The position numbers and the translations under genes are program-made. A stretch of DNA of 64,000 nt, from assembly GCF_000383615.1 (NCBI RefSeq), contig NZ_KB911615.1, forward strand, positions 16,606 through 80,605, given 5' to 3'. This document shows, in pieces, positions 1 to 8,977 of the stretch. The stretch is from Streptomyces canus 299MFChir4.1 (GTDB taxonomy: Bacteria > Actinomycetota > Actinomycetes > Streptomycetales > Streptomycetaceae). Every line of letters begins with the position of its first letter. Positions within the stretch are counted from its first letter, which is position 1. The notes beneath the pieces were generated by a model. That model had not been told where the DNA came from and did not search any database. It saw only the letters and a program-made list of their open reading frames with translations.

Positions 1-408
1 CGCGAGACAGTTCTCCATGCGCTTGAAGTAGGGCAGACAGTGCGCGTAGTCCCAGGCTTCCATGCCGGGATCGGCGGCCCAGCGCTCGTAGTCCATGGGG
101 TTGCCGCGCTGGAAGATCATGCCGTTGATGCTGCTGGAGCCGCCCAGCACCTTGCCGCGGGCGTGGTAGACGCGCCGGCCGCCCATGTGCGGCTCGGGTT
201 CGGACTCGTACTTCCAGTCGTAGAAGCGGCTGCCGATCGGGTAGGTCAGCGCCGCGGGCATGTGGATGAAGACATCCCACGGGTAGTCGGGGCGGCCGGC
301 CTCCAGGACCAGCACCCGGTTGCCCGGGTCGGCGGAGAGCCGGTTGGCCAGTGCGCTGCCGGCCGATCCACCGCCGACGATGACGAAGTCGTACTGCTGG
401 GGAGCCAT
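1..408 (-). CDS. betA: Choline dehydrogenase (GMC oxidoreductase), N-terminal part
   Basis: Flavoenzyme oxidising choline to betaine aldehyde and on to glycine betaine. Only the first 136 residues lie in the window; the gene runs off the left edge. Visible are the FAD dinucleotide motif VIVGGGSAGSALANRLS near residue 10 and the GMC signature GRGK-like stretch ARGKVLGGSSSINGM near residue 82, followed by RGNPMDYERWA. The EPEPHMGGRRV segment is characteristic of the BetA branch rather than of other GMC enzymes. The ATG at 408 is the first in-frame start. It is divergent from the IclR gene, sharing a 157-bp control region that holds inverted repeats. Substrate is inferred from family resemblance and from the Rieske/ferredoxin/formaldehyde dehydrogenase neighbours. 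Confidence 0.85.
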   Translation of the reverse strand, partial: MAPQQYDFVIVGGGSAGSALANRLSADPGNRVLVLEAGRPDYPWDVFIHMPAALTYPIGSRFYDWKYESEPEPHMGGRRVYHARGKVLGGSSSINGMIFQRGNPMDYERWAADPGMEAWDYAHCLPYFKRMENCLA

Positions 409-477
409 GGTGCCTCGTCTCGCTCGCGCCGTCGATATGCGCGGCATGCTAGTACGGGTAGCGCGATACGCACCAGG

Positions 478-492
478 TTGCGAAGCGCGCAA
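478..492. promoter_or_regulatory. Putative IclR operator, site 1 (TTGCG-N5-CGCAA)
   Basis: Perfect 5-bp inverted repeat TTGCG-AAGCG-CGCAA about 70 bp upstream of the choline dehydrogenase start. The same 15-bp architecture recurs at 4114-4128 (perfect) and 559-573 (one mismatch), all at promoters of this gene group, so it is the best candidate recognition site of the adjacent IclR protein. Assignment to that regulator is inference. Confidence 0.55.
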
Positions 493-553
493 CTTGCACG
501 ACACATGCACCAGGTCCTCGAAACAGACTCACATCCTTGTTGTTTACCCCCCG

Positions 554-573
554 TATAGTTGCGTTGTGAGCAA
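554..573 (+). promoter_or_regulatory. IclR -10 box and autoregulatory operator; likely leaderless start
   Basis: TATAGT (554-559) is a good -10 hexamer placed six bases before the GTG at 566, with no ribosome site between, so the iclR transcript is probably leaderless. Overlapping it, 559-573 reads TTGCG-TTGTG-AGCAA, a one-mismatch copy of the TTGCG-N5-CGCAA element. A protein bound here would cover the transcription start, which suggests autorepression. Confidence 0.45.
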
Positions 574-1363
574 CTACAACCCGGATAACGAAACGACAGG
601 GTCGTCGAGCGGCGGGGTGCAGTCCGTCGACCGGGCCATTCACGTCATGGAGATCCTGGCCCAGCGCGGCGAGGCCGGGGTCAGCGAGGTGGCCGCCGAG
701 ATCGACGTGCACAAGTCCACGGCGTTCCGGCTGCTCGGCGCCTTGGAAGCGCGCGGCCTGGTGGAACAGGCGGGTGAGCGCGGCAAGTACCGGCTCGGCT
801 TCGGCATCGTGCGCCTGGCCGGCGCGGTCACCGGACGCATCGACATCACCCAGCAGAGCCGCCCGGTCTGCGAGGACCTCGCCGAGGAACTGGGCGAGAC
901 CGTGAACCTCGCCGTGATGCAGGAGCGCTACGCGGTCAACCTCTACCAGGTGCGCGGACCTGGTGCCGTCACCGCGCAGAACTGGGTCGGCCAGCTGACG
1001 CCGCTGCACGCCACGTCGAGCGGGAAGATCCTGCTGGCCCACCTGCCCGCCAAGGAGCGCACCGCGCTGCTGACCGAGACAGGGCTGAAGAAGGTCACCC
1101 CGCGCACCATCACCGCGAAGACGAAGCTGGAGAAGAACCTCGCCGAGGCCCGGGAGCGGGGTTACGCCTGGGCCCTGGAGGAGCTGGAGCTCGGCCTGCA
1201 CGCCATGGCCGCGCCGGTCCGCGACCGGGACGGGGAGGTCATCGCCGCCCTCAGCGCCTCGGGGCCCGCGTACCGGCTCTCCGAGGAGCGCCTGCACGAG
1301 CTCGCCCCGGTCCTGGTCAAGGGCGCCGAGGAGATCAGCCACCGGATGGGTTACCTGGGCTGA
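566..1363 (+). CDS. IclR family transcriptional regulator
   Basis: A 265-residue DNA-binding regulator, normal length for IclR proteins. The winged helix-turn-helix is at about residues 17-75 (SVDRAIHVMEILAQRG, then HKSTAFRLLGALEARGLVEQ) and the effector-binding IclR domain follows (TVNLAVM near 110, ATSSGKILLAHL near 150). The GTG at 566 is chosen because it starts just before the conserved domain and is preceded at the right distance by a -10 box; longer in-frame extensions upstream are low-complexity and overlap the divergent control region. It is divergent from the choline dehydrogenase gene and its 3' end overlaps the convergent Rieske oxygenase gene by 13 bp. It probably controls the neighbouring quaternary-amine genes. 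Confidence 0.9.
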   Translation: MSNYNPDNETTGSSSGGVQSVDRAIHVMEILAQRGEAGVSEVAAEIDVHKSTAFRLLGALEARGLVEQAGERGKYRLGFGIVRLAGAVTGRIDITQQSRPVCEDLAEELGETVNLAVMQERYAVNLYQVRGPGAVTAQNWVGQLTPLHATSSGKILLAHLPAKERTALLTETGLKKVTPRTITAKTKLEKNLAEARERGYAWALEELELGLHAMAAPVRDRDGEVIAALSASGPAYRLSEERLHELAPVLVKGAEEISHRMGYLG

Positions 1364-2478
1364 GCCCCCAGCCGGGCCTGGACCCAGTCGTGGAACGCGC
1401 CGATGTGGTGCTCGCTGGGGACCAGGACGCCGCCCTTGGCGTACAGCCGTGAGCTCATGGCCGGCTGGGTGCGCTCGCACGCGTCGAAGTCCTGCCGGTT
1501 GACCCGGTCGAACAGCTCCACCGACCGGCTGACGTCCTTGCCGCTCCGGACGACATCCGGCAGATACAGCCAGTCGCACTCCACGACCGTGCGGTCGGCG
1601 GCGACCGGGTACATCCGGTGGAAGATCACGTGGTCGGGCACGAGGTTGACGAACACCTGCGGGCGCACGGTGATCGCGTAGTACCGGCGGTCCTGGTCCT
1701 CGGAGACCCCCGGGATGCGGTCCAGCCCCTCCGAGCCGTCGACGGTGAAGCCCTGGATGCCCTCACCGAACTCCGCGCCGTGCCCCACGTAGTACTGGGC
1801 GGCGTATCCGTCGGCGAACTCCGGGAGCACCTCGGTGAGTTCGGGGTGGATGGTCGCGCAGTGGTAGCACTCCATGAAGTTCTCGATGATCAGCTTCCAG
1901 TTGGCCTTCACGTCGTACGTGATCCGCCGGCCGATCTGGAGGTTGTCGATGTCGTAGTGCTCGATCGACTCGGTGTCGCCGAGGCGCGTGACCACCTCCT
2001 GGACGACCTCGTCGAAGGGCGGCGGGTTCTCGGCGAGGCACACCCACACATAGCCGAGCCACTCGCGCACCGCCACGCTCGCCAGGCCGTACTCGGTCCG
2101 GCCCACGTCCGGCATCTTGGTCAGGTTCGGCGCGGCCACGAGCTTGCCGGTCAGGTCGTACGTCCAGGCGTGGTACGGGCATTGGAACGCCCGCTTGACC
2201 TCCCCCGACTCCTCCGTGCACAGCCTGGCACCCCGGTGCCGGCAGACGTTGAAGTACGCGCGCACCGAGTTGTCCCGTGCCCGCGTGATCAGGATGCTCT
2301 CCCGGCCCACCTGCACGGTCCGGAAGGCGCCGGGTTTGGGCAGGTCGGAAGCCCGCACGGCGCAGAACCACATCGCTTCGAAGATGTGCTCCTGCTCCTG
2401 GGCGAAGATTCCGGGATCCGTGTAGGAGGCGCCGGGGAGGGTGGCGATCAGGCTGTCCGGCAGGCTGGTCGAGGTCAC
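1351..2478 (-). CDS. Rieske non-haem iron oxygenase alpha subunit, probable glycine betaine-type demethylase
   Basis: A 375-residue oxygenase that uses O2 and electrons from a ferredoxin. The Rieske [2Fe-2S] ligands are CRHRGARLC (near residue 80) and CPYHAW (near 100). The mononuclear iron ligands are the YHCATIH histidines near 206-211 and a C-terminal aspartate (RQDFDACE). Length and the ECYHCATIHPEL motif match the GbcA/choline-monooxygenase/stachydrine demethylase branch, which cleaves N-methyl groups as formaldehyde. The GTG at 2478 has GAGGAG six bases upstream. The ferredoxin reductase and ferredoxin genes lie just upstream on the same strand. With choline dehydrogenase and a formaldehyde dehydrogenase nearby, glycine betaine is the best substrate guess, but stachydrine or carnitine are possible. 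Confidence 0.85.
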   Translation of the reverse strand: MTSTSLPDSLIATLPGASYTDPGIFAQEQEHIFEAMWFCAVRASDLPKPGAFRTVQVGRESILITRARDNSVRAYFNVCRHRGARLCTEESGEVKRAFQCPYHAWTYDLTGKLVAAPNLTKMPDVGRTEYGLASVAVREWLGYVWVCLAENPPPFDEVVQEVVTRLGDTESIEHYDIDNLQIGRRITYDVKANWKLIIENFMECYHCATIHPELTEVLPEFADGYAAQYYVGHGAEFGEGIQGFTVDGSEGLDRIPGVSEDQDRRYYAITVRPQVFVNLVPDHVIFHRMYPVAADRTVVECDWLYLPDVVRSGKDVSRSVELFDRVNRQDFDACERTQPAMSSRLYAKGGVLVPSEHHIGAFHDWVQARLGAQPR

Positions 2479-2565
2479 AGTGCACTCCTCAGGGACGTCG
2501 TGGGCCGGTGATGCACGCCGGGACGAGCGGACGGCGTTCGGTGCGGAGCGGCAGCGGCGGTGCTG

Positions 2566-3726
2566 TCAGGCCGCGGCGGCGAGCTGCTTGCGCCAGCGCG
2601 TGAACAGCCGCGGCTGGTTCATCCCGAGCACGGCGACCGGATGCCCGGAACGCCGGTAGACGGCCAGGACGTTGTGGTCGTCCCGGGCGCCCTCCTCGAT
2701 CGTCACGCTGTCGGCGGCGGCCGCGTGACCGGCGAACTGGATCTTCACGCCGTACTGGTCCGACCAGAAGTACGGCGGCCTGGGCGCGCTCGGTTCCACC
2801 GCGCCGCCCGCCAGCAGCGCGGTCACGGCCGCGTCGGGCCGCTCCCGGGCGCCCGTCCAGTGCTCCACGCGGCGGTGCAGGCCCGCGCGCGGGTCGTACC
2901 AGGAGGCGCAGTCCCCGACCGCGACCACGCCGGCCAGCCGGGTGCGGCCGTCGGCGCCGCAGGTGACGCCGTCGTCGAGGGCGAGCCCCGAGCCCGCGAG
3001 CCACTCGACGCACGGACGCGCGCCGACCCCCACGACCACGATGTCGGCGGGAAAGCTGCGGCCGTCCTCCAGCAGGACGGCCTCGACCCGGCTCTCGCCG
3101 CGCAGCCCCTTGACGCCCACCCCGCACAGCAGCCGTACGCCGTGGTCCGCGTGGAGGGCGGAGACGATGCCGCCCATGGTCTCGCCGAGCGGCCCGGCGA
3201 GCGGGGTCGGGGCCGCTTCCACGACGGTCACGTCGAGCCCGAGGGCGTACGCGGTGGAGGCGACCTCGGCGCCGATGAACCCGCCGCCGATCACCACCAG
3301 CCGTCCCCCGAGGGCCAGTTCGTCGCGCAGGGCGCGGGCGTCGTCCAGGGTGCGCAGGGTGTGCACCCCGGCCAGACCGTCCGTGCCGGGCAGGGTACGG
3401 GCGGCGGCGCCGGTCGCGATGACGACGCCGTCCGCCCGCACCTCGCTGCCGTCGGCGAGCCGTACGGCGCGCTGCGGGCCGTCGAGGCCGACGGCGCGGA
3501 CGCCGAGCAGCCACTCGGCCCGCAGGTCCTCGTCGTCAGGCTCCAGCGCGAGATCCGCCTCGGCCAGGGAGCCGGCCAGGAACTCCTTGGACAACGGGGG
3601 CCTGTCGTACGGGCGGTGGAGTTCGTCGCCTATGACGACGAGCCGCCCGTCGAAGCCCTGCTTCCGCAGTGAACGCGCCGCCGACAGACCGGCGAGCGAG
3701 GCGCCGACCACGGCGACCGTCCTCAC
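2566..3726 (-). CDS. NAD(P)H:ferredoxin reductase, FAD-dependent
   Basis: A 386-residue flavoprotein of the class found in multicomponent dioxygenase systems; it passes NAD(P)H electrons to the ferredoxin. The N-terminal FAD motif is VAVVGASLAGLSAARSLR, the NAD motif near residue 145 is VVIGGGFIGAEVASTA, and a C-terminal FAD contact is GVVAVGDCASW near 275. The GTG at 3726 overlaps the ferredoxin stop codon by four bases (GTGA), indicating translational coupling. The gene ends 87 bp before the Rieske oxygenase start, so ferredoxin, reductase and oxygenase very likely form one transcript and one three-component enzyme. Confidence 0.9.
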   Translation of the reverse strand: MRTVAVVGASLAGLSAARSLRKQGFDGRLVVIGDELHRPYDRPPLSKEFLAGSLAEADLALEPDDEDLRAEWLLGVRAVGLDGPQRAVRLADGSEVRADGVVIATGAAARTLPGTDGLAGVHTLRTLDDARALRDELALGGRLVVIGGGFIGAEVASTAYALGLDVTVVEAAPTPLAGPLGETMGGIVSALHADHGVRLLCGVGVKGLRGESRVEAVLLEDGRSFPADIVVVGVGARPCVEWLAGSGLALDDGVTCGADGRTRLAGVVAVGDCASWYDPRAGLHRRVEHWTGARERPDAAVTALLAGGAVEPSAPRPPYFWSDQYGVKIQFAGHAAAADSVTIEEGARDDHNVLAVYRRSGHPVAVLGMNQPRLFTRWRKQLAAAA

Positions 3727-4085
3727 GCGGGTCCGCCGGCGAGCCGGGCCGCGACGCAGGGCGGCAGGTTGGGGGCGTCCAGGGACAACCGGACGTAGAT
3801 CATGCCGTCCTCGACAAGGACCTCGTGGGTGCGGACCGGGCGCTTGGCCGGCGGGGCGTCCACGGCGCCCGTCCGCAGGTCGAACTTCGAGGCGTGCAGC
3901 GGGCATTCCACCTCGCAGCCCTCCAGCCAGCCGTCGGCGAGCGAGGCGTCCTGATGGGTGCAGGTGTCGTCGATGGCGAAGAGCTCGCCGTCGTCGGTGT
4001 GGAACACCGAGACCGGCGGATCGATGTCGAGCCGGTGGGCCTCGCCTCGGGGAAGGTCCACGAGACGGCACGCGGGAATCATCAT
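3723..4085 (-). CDS. Rieske-type ferredoxin
   Basis: A 120-residue small [2Fe-2S] protein that shuttles electrons from the reductase to the oxygenase. The Rieske ligands are CTHQDASL (near residue 41) and CPLHASKFDLRTG (near 60). Two ATGs (4085 and 4082) are possible; GAGG lies just upstream of either. It is the first gene of the ferredoxin-reductase-oxygenase set and overlaps the reductase by four bases. The promoter region just upstream carries a perfect TTGCG-N5-CGCAA repeat. Confidence 0.88.
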   Translation of the reverse strand: MMIPACRLVDLPRGEAHRLDIDPPVSVFHTDDGELFAIDDTCTHQDASLADGWLEGCEVECPLHASKFDLRTGAVDAPPAKRPVRTHEVLVEDGMIYVRLSLDAPNLPPCVAARLAGGPA

Positions 4086-4094
4086 GACACCTCG

Positions 4095-4128
4095 GTGCGT
4101 ATAGCGAAACGGATTGCGTTGAACGCAA
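4095..4128. promoter_or_regulatory. Ferredoxin/oxygenase operon promoter with tandem IclR-type operators
   Basis: 4114-4128 is TTGCGTT-G-AACGCAA, a perfect 7-bp inverted repeat with one central base that also fits TTGCG-N5-CGCAA. Nineteen bp away, 4095-4109 (GTGCG-TATAG-CGAAA) is a degraded copy. On the minus strand a TATACG -10 candidate (4103-4098) lies downstream of the perfect repeat, so the repeat would sit over the -35 region of the ferredoxin promoter. Binding by the local IclR protein is inferred. Confidence 0.5.
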
Positions 4129-4245
4129 CGTCAGTTTGAGGGCGGCCGCAAACCCTTGTCAAGGCGTCCAGAGGCCCGACCCGCACGAACATCGGCGTTG
4201 CTTCTTGCGCAATATCGTGCACGATGAACAACAAAGAGGCCCCTC

Positions 4246-5331
4246 TCACAGGACCACCACGGAGCGCAGCACCTCGCCGCGGTGCATCTTCTCGAACGCC
4301 TTCTCCACGTCCCCGAGGCCGATGGTCTCCGAGACGAACGCGTCGAGGTCGAAGCGCCCGTCCAGGTAGAGGTCGATGAGCGCCGGGAAGTCCCGCGAGG
4401 GCAGGCAGTCGCCGTACCAGCTGGACTTCAGGGCGCCACCGCGCCCGAAGACGTCGAGCAGCGGCAGCTCCAGCTTCATCTCGGGGGTCGGCACACCGAC
4501 CAGGACGACGGTGCCGGCGAGGTCGCGGGCATAGAAGGCCTGCCGGTACGTCTCGGGGCGGCCGACCGCCTCGACGACCACGTCGGCGCCGAAGCCGCCG
4601 GTCAGTTCGCGCACCGCCGCCACGACGTCGGTGACCGAACCGTCGACGGTGTGGGTGGCGCCCATCCCCGTGGCCCGCTCCAGCTTGCGCGGATCGACGT
4701 CGACGGCGATGACCTTGGTCGCGCCGGCGAGCCGCGCCCCCGCGACGGCGGCCATGCCGACCCCGCCGCAGCCGATGACGGCGACGGAGTCCCCGCGGCC
4801 GACGGCGCCGGTGTTCACGGCCGCGCCGAAGCCCGCCATGACACCGCAGCCGAGCAGTCCCGCGGCCGTCGCCGGGGCCGCCGGGTCCACCTTGGTGCAC
4901 TGCCCGGCGGCGACCAGGGTCTTCTCCGCGAACGCGCCGATGCCGAGGGCGGGCGCGAGCGGGGTGCCGTCGAGCAGGGTCATCGGCTGGGTCGCGTTGT
5001 GGGTGGCGAAGCAGTACCAGGGTTTGCCCTTGCTGCACGCCCGGCACTTACCGCACACCGCACGCCAGTTGAGGATGACGAAGTCGCCCGGTTCGACGCC
5101 GGTGACACCCTCCCCCACGGCTTCGACGCGCCCGGCCGCCTCGTGTCCGAGCAGGAAGGGGAAGTCGTCGTTGATCCCGCCCTCCCGGTAGTGGAGGTCG
5201 GTGTGGCAGACCCCGCACGCCTCCACCTTCACCAGCGCCTCGCCGGGTCCCGGGTCGGGGACCACGATCGTCTCGACGGAGACCGGGGCGCCCTTCGACC
5301 GGGCGACGACAGCACGAACCTCATGAGCCAT
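4246..5331 (-). CDS. mscR: S-(hydroxymethyl)mycothiol dehydrogenase (mycothiol-dependent formaldehyde dehydrogenase)
   Basis: A 361-residue zinc alcohol dehydrogenase that oxidises the formaldehyde-mycothiol adduct with NAD+. Catalytic zinc ligands are in CGVCHTDLH (near residue 38) and GHEAAGRVEAVG; the structural zinc cysteines are CGKCRACSKGKPWYC (near 93); the NAD fold is VIGCGGVGMAAVAGARLAG near 187. The HNATQPMTL segment and the 361-residue length are typical of the mycothiol enzyme. The ATG at 5331 has GGAGGAG six bases upstream. It sits in the same regulon-like block as the Rieske demethylase, whose reaction would release formaldehyde, which explains the pairing. Confidence 0.88.
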   Translation of the reverse strand: MAHEVRAVVARSKGAPVSVETIVVPDPGPGEALVKVEACGVCHTDLHYREGGINDDFPFLLGHEAAGRVEAVGEGVTGVEPGDFVILNWRAVCGKCRACSKGKPWYCFATHNATQPMTLLDGTPLAPALGIGAFAEKTLVAAGQCTKVDPAAPATAAGLLGCGVMAGFGAAVNTGAVGRGDSVAVIGCGGVGMAAVAGARLAGATKVIAVDVDPRKLERATGMGATHTVDGSVTDVVAAVRELTGGFGADVVVEAVGRPETYRQAFYARDLAGTVVLVGVPTPEMKLELPLLDVFGRGGALKSSWYGDCLPSRDFPALIDLYLDGRFDLDAFVSETIGLGDVEKAFEKMHRGEVLRSVVVL

Positions 5332-5358
5332 GGGTCACTCCTCCGACAGCCGCGCGGG

Positions 5359-5392
5359 TTGCTTCATTCGATACACGAAGCACTATGCGCAA
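5359..5392. promoter_or_regulatory. Control region of the formaldehyde dehydrogenase gene
   Basis: Contains the inverted repeat TGCTTC (5360-5365) / GAAGCA (5377-5382) with an 11-base spacer. It can also be read as two half-conserved TTGCG-N5-CGCAA sites at 5359-5373 and 5378-5392, again 19 bp apart as at the ferredoxin promoter. The distal half ends in an intact CGCAA. This supports common control, with the sites weaker than at 478 and 4114. Confidence 0.35.
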
Positions 5393-5451
5393 CTGAGCAT
5401 CGAGGAGGGGGAGCCATGGGTCAAGAGGTCGGATCCGGCCGGGCGCACGGA

Positions 5452-5514
5452 GAGGCCGTACGGCAGCACGCCGTACGGCCTCGACCGTCCACCGCGGGGC
5501 CTGGCACCCCGCGG
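5452..5514. terminator. Two tandem hairpins between uvrA-like gene and formaldehyde dehydrogenase promoter
   Basis: Hairpin 1: perfect 13-bp stem (5452-5464 with 5470-5482), five-base loop. Hairpin 2: perfect 8-bp stem (5492-5499 with 5507-5514), seven-base loop. They lie immediately 3' of the UvrA-like stop codon (5522) on the minus strand and are suited to terminating that gene before the next promoter. No T-run is present, as is common in Streptomyces. Confidence 0.6.
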
Positions 5515-5521
5515 CTCCCTG

Positions 5522-7897
<2,376 letters not shown>

Positions 7898-7952
7898 GGT
7901 GATGTGTCCTCCCGTTTTCGACAGCTTCGAACACTACGTCGGCACGCGCGCC

Positions 7953-8309
7953 TCAGCGCAGCTCCTGGACACGGATCACGTTGCCCGCGGGGTCGAGGAA
8001 GGCGCAGTCCCGCATGCCGTACGGCTGCTCGATCGGCTCCTGGATCACCTCGGCGCAGACCTGGAGCCGCTCGAAGACGGCGTCGAGGTCCGGGGTGGCG
8101 AGCAGGAGCTCGGGGTCCTCGCCCGCCGGGCGCAGCACGACCGAGGTGGCGGCCGGGCCCGCGGGGCCGACGGTGATCCGGCGCGCCGGGCCCTGGCCCA
8201 CGTCACCGCGCACCTCGAAGCCCAGCACGTCCCGGTAGAAGGCCAGAGAGGCCTCCGCGTCGTCGTGCGGGAGGAAGCTCGCCCCGATCGTGATGTCCAT
8301 GTCCGTCAC
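7953..8309 (-). CDS. VOC (glyoxalase/bleomycin-resistance fold) protein
   Basis: About 118 residues forming a vicinal oxygen chelate domain: paired beta-alpha-beta units with FLPHDDAEASLAFYRDVLGFEV at the N terminus and MRDCAFLDPAGNVIRVQEL at the C terminus. Function cannot be assigned from sequence; relatives include metal enzymes and drug-binding proteins. The start is uncertain: GTG at 8318, GTG at 8309 and ATG at 8300 are all in frame; GGAGG lies 11 bases before 8309, while homologues tend to begin MDITI (8300). It lies between the UvrA-like gene and a TetR regulator, all on the minus strand. Confidence 0.8.
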   Translation of the reverse strand: MTDMDITIGASFLPHDDAEASLAFYRDVLGFEVRGDVGQGPARRITVGPAGPAATSVVLRPAGEDPELLLATPDLDAVFERLQVCAEVIQEPIEQPYGMRDCAFLDPAGNVIRVQELR

Positions 8310-8362
8310 GCTAGCCACCGCCTCCGGCCGGCGCTTCTCGAATCCTGACCGGTCCCCCGGGC

Positions 8363-8953
8363 TCAGCGCACCAGGCCCGCGATGTGTGTCGTGACGGTGT
8401 CGAGGATGTCCTCCCAGGCGGCCGCGTCGCCGAGGACGAGGTAGTTCAGGGTGAGCCCGTCGGTCATGGCCGCGAGATAGCGGGCCAGCACGGAGACGGG
8501 CACCCGCAGCTCCAGGTCCATGGCGCCCCGCAGCTGCTCGATCAGCTCGGCGTACGCCTCGCCGTACAGCTCGTACTGCCGCCTGGCCAGGTGCTCGAAG
8601 CCGGGCTCGCGCAGGGCGTACTGGGTGAGCTCGTAGGTGAGCATGTGCGTCTCGGGGTGGGCGCGGACGTGGTCCCAGTACGCCCGGAAACCGGCGGCGA
8701 CGGTCTCCTCCAGGGTGTCCCTGGGGCGCAGCGCCTCCTGGACCACGCTCACCGACTGATCGGTGAGCGTGGTGATCACGGCCTCGACCAGGGCCTGCTT
8801 GGAGTCGAAGCAGTAGTGGAAGACGCTGAGGGACAGGCCGGCCTCGGCGACGATGGACCGGGTCGTCGTCTTGGCGACGCCGTCCCGGGCCATCGCCCTG
8901 ATCGCCGCTTCCGTCAGCTGTCTACGGCGCTCGGCCGACGGCATGCGTGCCAT
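8363..8953 (-). CDS. TetR family transcriptional regulator
   Basis: A 196-residue regulator with an N-terminal helix-turn-helix (residues about 10-55, including TTTRSIVAEAGLSLSVFHYCFDSKQALVEAVI) and a helical ligand-binding C-terminal domain. The ATG at 8953 has GGGAG seven bases upstream. It starts only 24 bp after the stop of the secreted hydrolase gene on the same strand, so the two may be co-transcribed. Target unknown; candidates are the hydrolase gene, itself, or the downstream VOC gene. Confidence 0.88.
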   Translation of the reverse strand: MARMPSAERRRQLTEAAIRAMARDGVAKTTTRSIVAEAGLSLSVFHYCFDSKQALVEAVITTLTDQSVSVVQEALRPRDTLEETVAAGFRAYWDHVRAHPETHMLTYELTQYALREPGFEHLARRQYELYGEAYAELIEQLRGAMDLELRVPVSVLARYLAAMTDGLTLNYLVLGDAAAWEDILDTVTTHIAGLVR

Positions 8954-8977
8954 GCGTGTCTCCCGCTGTCCTGTGGT

